64,000 nt of DNA, from assembly GCA_045592105.1 (NCBI GenBank), contig JAZNUB010000041.1, positions 1 to 64,000 of the forward strand, in the 5' to 3' direction. Positions within the stretch are counted from its first letter, which is position 1, and the number at the start of each line of letters is the position of its first letter. The notes below the pieces were generated by a model that was not told the origin of the DNA, ran no database searches, and saw nothing but the letters and a program-made list of their open reading frames with translations. Origin of the DNA: SIG636 sp045592105 (lineage in GTDB: Bacteria; Bacillota; Clostridia; Oscillospirales; CAG-382). The translations under genes and the position numbers were made by a program. Positions 45,441 to 54,245 of this stretch are shown in pieces.

Positions 45441-46292
45441 ATGAAGAAAAGCATTTTTATACTTATGTGTTTGTGCTTGGCTGCGGTTTTGGCGCTTACC
45501 TCCTGCGCTCGTATAAAAAGCGCGGTAGGCATTGATCGTATGGATAACGCCGACGTGGCTATTCTTCCTGATAATGATGATTCCAGACTCACGGTAAATG
45601 ATCCCCACGCCGATGAGAATTACGAGATTTCTTACGGCAAAACAGAGGAAATTGAAAAGCCGACAGAGCCAACGGTACAGATAGGCGAGCCCCTGTTAGT
45701 TGACCATTCACCGAAAAACGAAAAGGGCTCTACAATATTTCAGTATACCGTAACTGACGTGCAAGTTCTTGACGATGTGCGCGGTATTGAAAATTTGATT
45801 ATATATGATCATATAGACGAAAACGGCATTCCCCACGAAAGAAAGCTTGATGAATTCACAGACGAAAACGGGAAGCTAAAGGACGAATACGTTTACGTTA
45901 GCGTAGATATTAACGTGAAATACATATCCGGCTTTGAAGAAACAAGGGATGAGCTGCGTTACGGTGATATCTTGTATGACTATTGGCCTTCCGGTAAGCG
46001 GGAGGTTACAACTGAATATGAAAACGGACTTAAGCTTACAGATTGGGAATATTTTGATGAAAACGGAAATGTGTTTGTTTCCCCCAAGTATATTGGCGGA
46101 GCCGATAGCTATTGGTATGAGGGCGCACCTAAAGAGGCAGGACACGTAGTACTTAAAATAGGTGAAGAAGCTAATTGGCAGGTGGGGCGAATTTTAGAAA
46201 AAAGTCTCGTTTTAAAGCACGGAGTAGTTTTAAAGATTGGGAGCGAAATTGGTAGTGACAAAAAGATTGAGTTGTCAATTGATTTAGGGTAA
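45441..46292 (+). CDS. Lipoprotein, copy 2 (DUF5027-like)
   Basis: 283 residues, paralogous to the preceding gene throughout: same lipobox LTSCARIKSAVGIDRM, same FQYTVTDVQVL, same C-terminal EEANWQVGRILEKSLVLK. The mature parts have diverged considerably more than the signal-peptide DNA. AAGAAAGGAAAGG precedes the ATG. It lies directly before the ABC permease genes, suggesting an extracytoplasmic accessory or sensor for that transporter. Confidence 0.75.
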   Translation: MKKSIFILMCLCLAAVLALTSCARIKSAVGIDRMDNADVAILPDNDDSRLTVNDPHADENYEISYGKTEEIEKPTEPTVQIGEPLLVDHSPKNEKGSTIFQYTVTDVQVLDDVRGIENLIIYDHIDENGIPHERKLDEFTDENGKLKDEYVYVSVDINVKYISGFEETRDELRYGDILYDYWPSGKREVTTEYENGLKLTDWEYFDENGNVFVSPKYIGGADSYWYEGAPKEAGHVVLKIGEEANWQVGRILEKSLVLKHGVVLKIGSEIGSDKKIELSIDLG

Positions 46293-46306
46293 ACGAGGTA
46301 GTATGT

Positions 46307-47167
46307 ATGAAAGCGTTGCTAAAAACAGAGCTTGCAAAAGCCTTAAAAAACAAGTATTTTATAATAACTTTGATTATAGCATCCGTTATTTGCGTTTTAG
46401 GTGCTATAAACAGAATTAATGAGTACAACGTTATGTTAGACTACATAAAAGCAGACAAAGCCGCCCACGGTGGCGAAATATTTAAAAACCCATATTTACC
46501 GGCAGACTCTTTGTTTACATATTGGATAGGCGGGGAGTATTCTTCTTTGTATTTTTCGCTTTACTATTTGCTAATACCTTTGTTTGCTGCTTTTCCTTAC
46601 GGATGGTCTTATTTTATGGAGCGTAAAAAAGGGTATATAAAAAATGTTTTCACAAGGACTGACAAGAAGAACTACTTTTTATCAAAGTATATAGCTGTGT
46701 TTGTAGCAGGTGGGCTTGCTGTAGTACTGCCGCTTTTGCTTAACTTCCTTTTAACCTCCTGTTTTATTCCTGCAAGAACGCCCGACGTGTTGTATGACAC
46801 GTATACCGGTGTAGGCTTTTTGCAAATGTGGTCGTCTTTATACTACACCCATCCATTTATTTACGTAGGCTTGTATATGCTGCTTAGTTTTGTCTTTGGC
46901 GGCCTTATTGCAGCGCTTTGTCTTGCTATTGCCTTTTTTATCAGAAACAGAGTAGCCGTGCTTTTGCTTCCGTTCTTCCTTATGCTAGGCTTGAATTTTG
47001 CAAATACATATTCAAACACTTGGGAACTTTCTCCCCTTAACTTTTTGCATCCTGCAAGTGTAGTAAACATTACAAACGGATGGATTGTACTTATAGAAGG
47101 TATTTTGCTGTTTGTCATAAGCTTTGGCATTACAATGTGGAGAGGTCAAAAGGATGATGTTTTTTAA
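46307..47167 (+). CDS. ABC-2 type permease subunit 1
   Basis: 286 residues with an N-terminal helix followed by a periplasm-facing loop and five further membrane segments (e.g. LYYLLIPLFAAFPYGWSY, KYIAVFVAGGLAVVLPLLLN), the ABC-2 permease layout. It belongs with the second permease and ATPase downstream. Overlap with the next gene is 14 bp. Confidence 0.8.
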   Translation: MKALLKTELAKALKNKYFIITLIIASVICVLGAINRINEYNVMLDYIKADKAAHGGEIFKNPYLPADSLFTYWIGGEYSSLYFSLYYLLIPLFAAFPYGWSYFMERKKGYIKNVFTRTDKKNYFLSKYIAVFVAGGLAVVLPLLLNFLLTSCFIPARTPDVLYDTYTGVGFLQMWSSLYYTHPFIYVGLYMLLSFVFGGLIAALCLAIAFFIRNRVAVLLLPFFLMLGLNFANTYSNTWELSPLNFLHPASVVNITNGWIVLIEGILLFVISFGITMWRGQKDDVF

Positions 47168-48014
47168 GACCACCTATTTTGATATAAAAAACTTTTTAAG
47201 GCAAGAGTGGAAAAAGCTTTTGGTTGTTCCATTAGGCTTTTTACTCCTTTGTTTTACGTTCTATTTTCAATACGTTAAAAACACTATGCCTCAGAATATA
47301 TCAGGTAGCTTTGGGGACTATTGGCTTTACATTTTTGGCGGAATGAAGGAGTATATCCCAAGCCCCCTTGAATCCTTTAAGTTTCCTGTGTTTTGGATGG
47401 TTTTGTTTTTGTATCTGTTTTACGTTACGCTGTACTATCCCTATAACGATTTGTTGGGTTACGGTCAAAATGTGCTCGTGCGCTCCCGTGGGCGATTTAA
47501 TTGGTGGCTTTCAAAATGCATGTGGAACGTTTTTACGGTGCTTTCGTTCTTTTTGATAGGCGTTGTAACGGTAGCACTGTTTTGCGCCATAACGGGCGGC
47601 GTTTTCAGTTTTAAGATATCTCCTAATATGTATACCGAGGTTTTCAGCCTTGGCGAGGGTGGAATATTATTTGAGCCTGTTCCCCCAAAATACCCTGCAT
47701 ACATAACGGGTGCGCTTATAGGCTTACCGATACTAACGGCCATAGCTATAAGTCAGCTTCAAATGCTCGTTTCTCTATGGCTTCGCCCAATCTTCAGCTT
47801 TTGCGTAACTGCGGCGGTACTTGTAGCATCGGCATATTATGTAAGCCCCTTTATGATAGGTAATTACGCTATGCCTATCCGTTGTGATGCGGTTATTTCA
47901 AACGGTGTTTCCCCTGTGACGGGTGTAATTACGCTATCCGTAATAATTATCGTTTGTATAATCGTTGGTGGCATAGCCTTTAAGCACTATGACATTATCA
48001 ATAAGGAGAACTAA
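47154..48014 (+). CDS. ABC-2 type permease subunit 2
   Basis: 286 residues from the ATG at 47154 (GAGAGG upstream; adjacent second ATG possible). Six hydrophobic segments. It overlaps the first permease by 14 bp, and the ATPase follows 1 bp after its stop, so the three form a transporter. The substrate is unknown; peptide/lantibiotic-type exporters share this two-permease arrangement. Confidence 0.8.
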   Translation: MMFFKTTYFDIKNFLRQEWKKLLVVPLGFLLLCFTFYFQYVKNTMPQNISGSFGDYWLYIFGGMKEYIPSPLESFKFPVFWMVLFLYLFYVTLYYPYNDLLGYGQNVLVRSRGRFNWWLSKCMWNVFTVLSFFLIGVVTVALFCAITGGVFSFKISPNMYTEVFSLGEGGILFEPVPPKYPAYITGALIGLPILTAIAISQLQMLVSLWLRPIFSFCVTAAVLVASAYYVSPFMIGNYAMPIRCDAVISNGVSPVTGVITLSVIIIVCIIVGGIAFKHYDIINKEN

Positions 48015-48015
48015 A

Positions 48016-48669
48016 ATGGCAAAAATTATATGTAAAGATCTTGTTAAGGATATAAAAGGTCACCGCGTTATAGACGGTATAAGCCTTGAGCTTTCATCGG
48101 GTAAAATAGTTGGCTTTAAGGGAATAAACGGCTCCGGCAAAACTATGCTTATGCGTCTGCTTTCGGGACTTATCGGTATAAGCTCCGGCAGTATCACCAT
48201 AGACGGCAAGGAGCTGGGCAAGGATATTACCTTTCCGCCAAGTCTTGGTATACTTATAGAAAATCCTGCCTTTTTGGATAGCTATACAGGCTTTCAAAAC
48301 CTCAAAATGTTAGCCGCTATAAAAGGGGAAGCAAGTGACGAAAAAATAGCAGAAACCATAGCTCTCGTAGGGCTTGACCCTACGGATAAGAAAAAATACC
48401 GCAAGTATTCCTTGGGCATGAAACAACGCCTTGGTATTGCGGCGGCAGTTATGGAAAGCCCCGAGATTATCATATTGGACGAGCCGACAAACGCCCTTGA
48501 TTCAAGCGGTATAGACACGCTAAAGGCAATACTGCAAAAGGAAAAGGAGCGTGGCGCACTTATAGTTATTTCCTGCCACGACCTTGCGATTTTAAAGGAG
48601 CTGTCGGACGAGATATTCGTTTTGGAAACAGGCAAGGTGGTAGAGCACATTGCTGACGTAAAGGAGTGA
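48016..48669 (+). CDS. ABC transporter ATPase
   Basis: 217 residues from the ATG at 48016 (AAGGAG upstream). Walker A GINGSGKTMLM, signature YSLGMKQRLGIAAA, Walker B PEIIILDEPTNALD and the switch His in ISCHD. Energises the two upstream ABC-2 permeases. It closely resembles CcmA/BcrA-type ATPases used in bacteriocin immunity and envelope export. Confidence 0.9.
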   Translation: MAKIICKDLVKDIKGHRVIDGISLELSSGKIVGFKGINGSGKTMLMRLLSGLIGISSGSITIDGKELGKDITFPPSLGILIENPAFLDSYTGFQNLKMLAAIKGEASDEKIAETIALVGLDPTDKKKYRKYSLGMKQRLGIAAAVMESPEIIILDEPTNALDSSGIDTLKAILQKEKERGALIVISCHDLAILKELSDEIFVLETGKVVEHIADVKE

Positions 48670-48674
48670 GCAAG

Positions 48675-49301
48675 GTGAAAAGGAAAACGGTTAAACGCAT
48701 TATAATAGTTTTGCTTATAATAGCAATATTCAGCACTTGGGGCGTAGGTTTTTATACTGTAAACAGTCAAAGTGACAAGCAGGTAGTTAAAATATATAAC
48801 ACGGGTGATACCGTAGCAATAGGCGACAACTTTTGCCAAACTGCAAACGAAGATAGCAATGGATACGAGTTCACGGTGATTGGCGGAACGGTAAAAACCA
48901 CAGAACAATTTTTAAAAGATAACGGCAAAGAGCCCGATTATTTACATAAATTAAACCCTAAAGGCTTTGTTCCCAGCTACGTTTATCTTTTAGAGGTAAA
49001 AGTGCGCAACGTGGGCAACACAAACCAAAAGGGCTTTTCCCTCGTTGGAATGCCGCTCGTTACTTCTAACCTACAGCTTCAGGTACATGATGCTATGTTT
49101 GATATACTGTATCCTAAGCTTGCCGGATTTTACGGCTTTGCAGTAAGGCCCGATACGGAAATGATAATGTACTTGCCCTATGCCGCAACAAAAAGCATAG
49201 ACAAATACTGTAACTATGATTATTTAACATCTGAGCAGTTTAGCTTTGTTATTTCCTGGTTTCCCGAGGAAATTAGAATTAAGGTTGAAACAAGCGTTTG
49301 A
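48675..49301 (+). CDS. Membrane-anchored extracytoplasmic protein of unknown function
   Basis: 208 residues. The GTG at 48675 is chosen because AAGGAG lies 8 bp upstream; an in-frame GTG three codons earlier is too close. The N-terminal helix KRIIIVLLIIAIFSTWGVGFY anchors a beta-rich extracellular domain (YEFTVIGGTVKTTEQFL, YVYLLEVKVRNVGN) resembling DUF4352/DUF5028-like accessory domains. It overlaps nothing but abuts the ATPase stop, so it is part of the transporter operon. Confidence 0.65.
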   Translation: MKRKTVKRIIIVLLIIAIFSTWGVGFYTVNSQSDKQVVKIYNTGDTVAIGDNFCQTANEDSNGYEFTVIGGTVKTTEQFLKDNGKEPDYLHKLNPKGFVPSYVYLLEVKVRNVGNTNQKGFSLVGMPLVTSNLQLQVHDAMFDILYPKLAGFYGFAVRPDTEMIMYLPYAATKSIDKYCNYDYLTSEQFSFVISWFPEEIRIKVETSV

Positions 49302-49353
49302 TAAGAGGGAGAGCAGGTACAATGGTACTTATACTGTTAGAAAGGGAAAATAT

Positions 49354-50217
49354 ATGAAAAAAACTTTATGTCTCGTCACAACGTTTGTTATAATAATTGC
49401 ATTCGCTTCTTGCAGTGGAAACGGTGCTAACAATAATGCCTCGCAAGACATTACAAGCAAAAATGAAATTTCCAAAACTCATAGTTCTACAGAAGATGAT
49501 TTTTCTGTTATGGATACGCGTTCCGAAGATGATTATACTTCACAACTGACCCAGTCGGAAATTGATGATAGTTATGATACATCAGAACCTGATGACAACT
49601 CCATTGTTTCCGAATCGGATAACAGTTCAGTCGTTCCTGAACCTGATGACAGTTCTGTTGTTTCTGAGCCTGATGATAGTTCTGTTGTTTCAGAACCCAA
49701 TGATAGCTCTGCTCCCTCTGAACCGGATACAAGTATTGATACACCGCCTATAACCGTAAACAGCTCGCCGGCGGATATATTTAGTGCTGTTTCAAGTAAT
49801 AATAACATTCTTTCGTTAAACACAATAATGACATCGATCATCAAGAATTATTTGAACGGACAAGACGTTTTGTATATCCGCAGTTTTTCCTCGGGAGATT
49901 CAAAGCTTTTTGATCTTGCGGTAACAGATACCTCTGTTATTGACGGTGCTATATGCGTTGAGCCTTATGAAGGGCCTATAGAGTATTGCTGTTACTTAAT
50001 CAAATTGAAAAACGGCGTGGACAAGGACAGCATAAAAGCGGAAGTTTTGTCTTCCATGGACAAAAATCGTTGGGGTTGTATTACCGCCGAAAAAGCCATT
50101 GTTATTGATAGCGGAAACATTTTGCTTGCTATTATGGCGAGCAAGGCTGAAACCGATGCATACGCAAAGGCTTTTGAGTCAGTAATGGGCAGCGCCGGTA
50201 CGGTTTTGTCTAAATAA
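49354..50217 (+). CDS. Lipoprotein with Ser/Asp repeat stalk and DUF4358-like domain
   Basis: 287 residues from the ATG at 49354 (AAAGGG upstream). The signal peptide has the lipobox A-S-C (FASCSGNG). Residues ~75-130 are a low-complexity stalk of four to five imperfect 9-residue units (PDDSSVVSE), an extended wall-spanning linker. The C-terminal ~150 residues (ADIFSAVSS..., LFDLAVTDTSVIDGAICVEP, LIKLKNG, WGCITAEKAIVIDSGNILLAIMA) resemble DUF4358, often found beside MBOAT/DHHW genes in Clostridia. Confidence 0.7.
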   Translation: MKKTLCLVTTFVIIIAFASCSGNGANNNASQDITSKNEISKTHSSTEDDFSVMDTRSEDDYTSQLTQSEIDDSYDTSEPDDNSIVSESDNSSVVPEPDDSSVVSEPDDSSVVSEPNDSSAPSEPDTSIDTPPITVNSSPADIFSAVSSNNNILSLNTIMTSIIKNYLNGQDVLYIRSFSSGDSKLFDLAVTDTSVIDGAICVEPYEGPIEYCCYLIKLKNGVDKDSIKAEVLSSMDKNRWGCITAEKAIVIDSGNILLAIMASKAETDAYAKAFESVMGSAGTVLSK

Positions 50218-50221
50218 AGCT

Positions 50222-51619
50222 ATGGTTTTTTCAAGTATAAGCTTTATATATTTCTTTTTACCGGCAGTGCTTGTTTTGCACACGGTGCTTCCGAAAAGGT
50301 TTAAGAATACCTCACTTTTAATATCAAGCCTTGCGTTCTATTTTGCTTCAGAGCAGTTTTACATAGTGCTTTTATTGTTTTCTTCGGTAGTTGACTACTG
50401 CTGTGCTATGCTTATAAGCAAAGGTAGGTTGAAAAAAGCTTCTGTCACTACTTCTATAATTGTAAACCTATCATTACTCGGTGTTTTTAAGTATTTTGAC
50501 TTTTTTGTGGGGAGCATAAACGGTGCGTTCGGTATATCCATACCGCTCCTTCGCGTTGCGCTTCCTGTCGGAATAAGCTTTTACACCTTTCAAACCATGA
50601 GCTACACTTTAGACGTATACATGGGCAGAGTTAAGGCAAGCAGAAACATTTTGAATTTTCTTACCTATGTAACGCTTTTCCCACAGCTTATAGCAGGGCC
50701 TATCGTTAGATACGAAGATGTGGAGAAGGAGCTTTGCGACAGGAAAGTAAGCCTCTCTGTGTTCGCAGAGGGTATTAGCGTTTTTGCGGTTGGACTTGCA
50801 AAGAAGGTTATTCTTTCAAACCAGCTTGCAGAGCTTGTGGAAAAGTTCAGCTCATCAAACGAACAAACGGTTTTGTTCCATTGGGTGTACATTGTTGCTT
50901 ATACCCTACAGGTTTATTTCGACTTTTCAGGATATTCGGATATGGCGGTAGGAATAGGTAAAATGTTAGGGTTCAGTTTTCCTCAAAACTTTAACTATCC
51001 TTTTATTGCTTCTACGGTTGCAGAATACTGGAGACGTTGGCATATAACTCTCGGAACGTGGTTCAGAGATTATTTGTATTTTCCTTTGGGCGGCAGCAGA
51101 TGCGGTAAGATTAAAACCGTTAGAAACATTTTTATCGTGTGGTTTTTAACGGGGCTTTGGCACGGTGCCGCTTGGAACTTTGTGCTTTGGGGCGTTTTCT
51201 TTGCCTTTGTTCTTTGTGCAGAACGATTTGTTTTTCAAAAGCTTTTGAAAAGAACACCTAAAGCTTTGAAGCATATATACGTGCTGATAACGGTAGCAAT
51301 AAGTATGGTTATATTTAACGGCAACGGAATATCTGCTTCCGTAAAACAGCTTTTGGCTATGGTGGGAATAGGAGCGGATGGAGTTTTTGGCAACGAAGCG
51401 CTATACTATCTTAAAAGCTATGCGGTGGTAATTATCATTTCCGTTATAGCCGCAATACCGGTGTTTAATAGAGCAAGAGAAAAGCTTTTACAGCGCTCAA
51501 GACACTATAAGGTGGCGGAAAACCTGCTTGCTCCCATAATACCTGTCGTTTTAATTCTTGTTTCAACGGCGTATTTGGTGGACGGTTCTTTTAATCCGTT
51601 TTTGTATTTTAGGTTTTAG
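50222..51619 (+). CDS. MBOAT-family O-acyltransferase (AlgI/DltB-like)
   Basis: 465 residues, ~10 membrane segments. Hallmarks: YTLDVYMGRVKASRN, a FPQLIAGPIVRYEDV segment, YFDFSGYSDMAVGIGKMLG, YWRRWHITLGTWFRDYLYFPLGG and the catalytic-His motif TGLWHGAAWNFVLWG (~310). These enzymes pass acyl groups across the membrane to surface polysaccharide or teichoic acid with an extracytoplasmic SGNH-like partner, here the next gene. Start 4 bp after the previous stop. Confidence 0.92.
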   Translation: MVFSSISFIYFFLPAVLVLHTVLPKRFKNTSLLISSLAFYFASEQFYIVLLLFSSVVDYCCAMLISKGRLKKASVTTSIIVNLSLLGVFKYFDFFVGSINGAFGISIPLLRVALPVGISFYTFQTMSYTLDVYMGRVKASRNILNFLTYVTLFPQLIAGPIVRYEDVEKELCDRKVSLSVFAEGISVFAVGLAKKVILSNQLAELVEKFSSSNEQTVLFHWVYIVAYTLQVYFDFSGYSDMAVGIGKMLGFSFPQNFNYPFIASTVAEYWRRWHITLGTWFRDYLYFPLGGSRCGKIKTVRNIFIVWFLTGLWHGAAWNFVLWGVFFAFVLCAERFVFQKLLKRTPKALKHIYVLITVAISMVIFNGNGISASVKQLLAMVGIGADGVFGNEALYYLKSYAVVIIISVIAAIPVFNRAREKLLQRSRHYKVAENLLAPIIPVVLILVSTAYLVDGSFNPFLYFRF

Positions 51620-51630
51620 GGGGTGCTGAA

Positions 51631-52719
51631 ATGACAGGAAGACTAAAAGACATTATTACAATTATACTGTTTGGTGCTATTATTTTTGGATTTTCTTTAA
51701 CCACCATTTTTATGCCCAAAGAAAAGTATTCCTTTAGCGAAAGACGAGAGAACGCCACTTTCCCTACAGAAAGCATTACAGACAAGAAGTTTTACGACGG
51801 CTTTGATGCATATATGCTGGACCATTTTACTCTTCGTGAAGAGTTCCGCACCGTTAAAGCTTTAAGCCATTACTATGTTTTCGGTCACAGCGATAATAAC
51901 GGAATTGCCATAATAGACGGCAATGCGGTGAAGCTATCCGAAACCTTGGACGAAGATTCCGTAAGGTATACAGCTCGTCATATTTCCGATATACAAAAAC
52001 GGTATTTATCGGGTTGCCGTGTTTTTGTTTCCCTTGTTCCGGATAAGGCGTATTTTGCATCTAAAAACGCTTTTTATCCCGGGATCGATTACAAAAAGAT
52101 GCAAAAGCTTCTTATGGAAAACATAAGCGGTGCGGAATATATAGACATATTTCCTTTGCTATCATTGGAGGGCTACTATAAAACAGACCCCCATTGGAAT
52201 CAAGCACGTATTTTACCTGTGGCAAAAGAAATAGCAACAAATATGGGTGCCGAATTAAAGGATAAGTATACCGAAAAGGAGCTGTACCCCTTTTACGGTG
52301 CGTATTACGGACAGTCTGCGCTACCGCTTAAACCCGAGGATATGGTGTATTTACAAAGCGAAACCTTATCTGCTTGCAAGGTTACGGTAGTTAATTCTGC
52401 CGGAAAAAGAGAAACAACGGTTTATGAAACAGATAAGTTTGGAAGTAAAGATTCCTACGATTTGTTTTTATCGGGTGCCGCAAACATTGTGGAAATACAA
52501 AACCCTAAAAGTACAAGCGGCAAGGAATTGATTATATTTCGTGACTCTTTCGGCAGCAGTCTTGCGCCTTTGTTGGTTGAAGCCTATGATAAGGTCACTC
52601 TTATTGATACAAGATACATATCAATGCACATCCTTGAAAAATATGTGCGATTCAACAACCAAGACGTTTTATTTTTATATAACACGGCTCTTGTGAATAG
52701 CTCCTTTGTGTTGAAGTAA
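51631..52719 (+). CDS. DHHW/AlgX-like partner of the MBOAT acyltransferase
   Basis: 362 residues with one N-terminal membrane helix (~10-28). Catalytic-type motifs: DYMLDHFTLREEFR-like start (DAYMLDHFTLRE, ~62), TDPHWNQARI (~188, the DHHW/AlgJ His-Trp) and a Ser in IIFRDSFGSSLAPLL (~309). Such proteins finish O-acetylation of extracellular polymers received from the MBOAT. GGGGGTG precedes the ATG. Last gene of the envelope cassette. Confidence 0.88.
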   Translation: MTGRLKDIITIILFGAIIFGFSLTTIFMPKEKYSFSERRENATFPTESITDKKFYDGFDAYMLDHFTLREEFRTVKALSHYYVFGHSDNNGIAIIDGNAVKLSETLDEDSVRYTARHISDIQKRYLSGCRVFVSLVPDKAYFASKNAFYPGIDYKKMQKLLMENISGAEYIDIFPLLSLEGYYKTDPHWNQARILPVAKEIATNMGAELKDKYTEKELYPFYGAYYGQSALPLKPEDMVYLQSETLSACKVTVVNSAGKRETTVYETDKFGSKDSYDLFLSGAANIVEIQNPKSTSGKELIIFRDSFGSSLAPLLVEAYDKVTLIDTRYISMHILEKYVRFNNQDVLFLYNTALVNSSFVLK

Positions 52720-52731
52720 TACAATAATTAT

Positions 52732-52871
52732 GGGGCTGTCTCAAATTGAAATTTTGAGATGAAACCATATACAAAAGTAACAAAAAATCAAGGGCAGTCA
52801 AATAACGCCCTTGATTTTTTGTTAAGGTTGCACATAGCGTTCACAATTTGTTAATGCTATGAGACAGCCCC
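52732..52871 (+). repeat. Nested hairpin region ending the envelope cassette
   Basis: Outer arms GGGGCTGTCTCA/TGAGACAGCCCC (12 bp, perfect) are 116 bp apart. Inside is a perfect 14-bp terminator stem AAAAAATCAAGGGC/GCCCTTGATTTTTT (52782-52820). The outer arms resemble the hairpin arms at 101-137 in the host region, so this may be a small repeated or miniature element carrying a terminator. Confidence 0.6.
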
Positions 52872-52881
52872 ACATATTTTC

Positions 52882-52916
52882 AAACACACTTCGTTTTGGA
52901 GTGTGTTTTGTTTTTT
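52882..52916 (+). terminator. Terminator before the integrase region
   Basis: AAACACACT/AGTGTGTTT stem with T-rich tail. It is followed by CTTGCCAAAATG, matching CTTGCCAAAACG just after the terminator at 41823-41854, and by an AAAGGAGG site leading only into GTG-AGC-AAA-stop at 52988. The rest of 52917-53069 is leader sequence with no gene. Confidence 0.65.
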
Positions 52917-53069
52917 ACTTGCCAAAATGAATCCCGTATCAAATATTTTCTGCGTAAATTTCGCAAAGGTAAAGGAGGAATAGCACTGTGAGCAAATAAA
53001 ACGTCAGCAAGCTTCACATTGTGTACTGACCTGTTGCGAGAAATAAATTCAGAAAGGATTTGATACACA

Positions 53070-54245
53070 ATGGGAAAGGAACAAGGAAAAGCGTTCTTCT
53101 ACAACGGATCGTGGTATCACAGAACGAAAATACTTCGAAATGATTTTACTGTCGGGTACAGTAAGAAGGGCGGCTTTGCCACCGAGAAAGAAGCATTGGA
53201 AAGCAATGCGCTGATGGAGGCAGAATTTGAGGCAAAGCAAAAAGCTTTGAGTGTGAAAAACCGCACAAGTATAACCTTAGTGGATTATCTTGCTTATTGG
53301 TTCTATCAGGTGGAGGTGCCGAGAATCTCATCGTCAACACGGATGGTGTGGGAGATCGTGTTTACGGACATTCTGAAACCGCATATAACGGATATCAAGC
53401 TGGCACATTGTACGGTTGAGTATTACGACACGCTGCTTGAAACGGCATCGGCTTATTCTCAGTCTGCCGGCAACAAAGCAAGGGAGTTTTTGTACAACGC
53501 CCTTAAAACGGCGGTAAATGACGGCTATCTGCAAAGCAATCCGATTGAGAATACAAAACGATATCCACGTGATAAGCCTAAGATTACTATTCTCTCAAAA
53601 GCAGAGCTTAAAAAGCTGATGGTTGAAGTCAGCAAGTCAAATTGGCTACTTGAAGTAATGTTAGCGTTATTTTGCGGCTTGCGTAAGGGTGAAATCTACG
53701 GACTAAAGTTTTCGGATTTTGATATGGAACAGGAAACCGTCAAAATTCAAAGACAGGTGACGCAGGAATATCATTTCAACGAGGAGGGTAAGAGAATCGG
53801 TCAGAAGCCCTCTGAAAAGCCGCCAAAGACCGAGAACAGCTATCGTACACTCCGTGTGCCGTCTGTTATTATTGCAGAGTTGAAGAACCGTAAAAAACTG
53901 ATAGAAGCCAACAAGGAGAAAATGGGGGATGCGTACATTGACAACGATTATATTTGCTGTCAGAAGAACGGCGAATCCTCCAGTATGTCCGCTATCAATA
54001 TTGCACTCAACAAGGCTTGTAAGAAAAGCGGTGTCCGTCAGGTATCGGTACATTCCTTCCGTCATATTTATGCAACCGTTCTGTTGGAACGGGGTGTGCC
54101 GTTGGCAAAGATATCCGCCCTGCTCGGTCACAGTTCCATTCATACGACCTTTGAATATTACTGCGAGGTAATCGACGAGCGTGAAAACATCAAGACCTAT
54201 ATTGATGAGACCTTCTCGGTCGAGGAGGATCAGGATGGCATTTGA
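53070..54245 (+). CDS. Tyrosine integrase 1
   Basis: 391 residues of the Tn916/phage-type integrase family. The N-terminal ~60 residues form a DNA-arm-binding region (GSWYHRTKILRNDFTVGYSK), then core-binding and catalytic domains. Catalytic residues: Arg in FCGLRKGEIYGL (~215), His/Arg in HSFRHIYATVLL (~330), His in LLGHSSIHTT (~353) and Tyr in FEYYCEVI (~363). Intact. It overlaps integrase 2 by 11 bp with GAGGAGG upstream of the second start, so they are coupled. Probably the element's own integration enzyme. Confidence 0.9.
   Translation: MGKEQGKAFFYNGSWYHRTKILRNDFTVGYSKKGGFATEKEALESNALMEAEFEAKQKALSVKNRTSITLVDYLAYWFYQVEVPRISSSTRMVWEIVFTDILKPHITDIKLAHCTVEYYDTLLETASAYSQSAGNKAREFLYNALKTAVNDGYLQSNPIENTKRYPRDKPKITILSKAELKKLMVEVSKSNWLLEVMLALFCGLRKGEIYGLKFSDFDMEQETVKIQRQVTQEYHFNEEGKRIGQKPSEKPPKTENSYRTLRVPSVIIAELKNRKKLIEANKEKMGDAYIDNDYICCQKNGESSSMSAINIALNKACKKSGVRQVSVHSFRHIYATVLLERGVPLAKISALLGHSSIHTTFEYYCEVIDERENIKTYIDETFSVEEDQDGI

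Noticed and set aside
49600..49740. CRISPR-like or recombination repeats
   Set aside because: The 27-bp periodicity is coding, imperfect and without spacers; it encodes the Ser/Asp stalk.
49572..49844. A minus-strand protein with ETTELSSGS repeats
   Set aside because: It is the antisense shadow of the PDDSSVV repeat stalk in the lipoprotein at 49354-50217.
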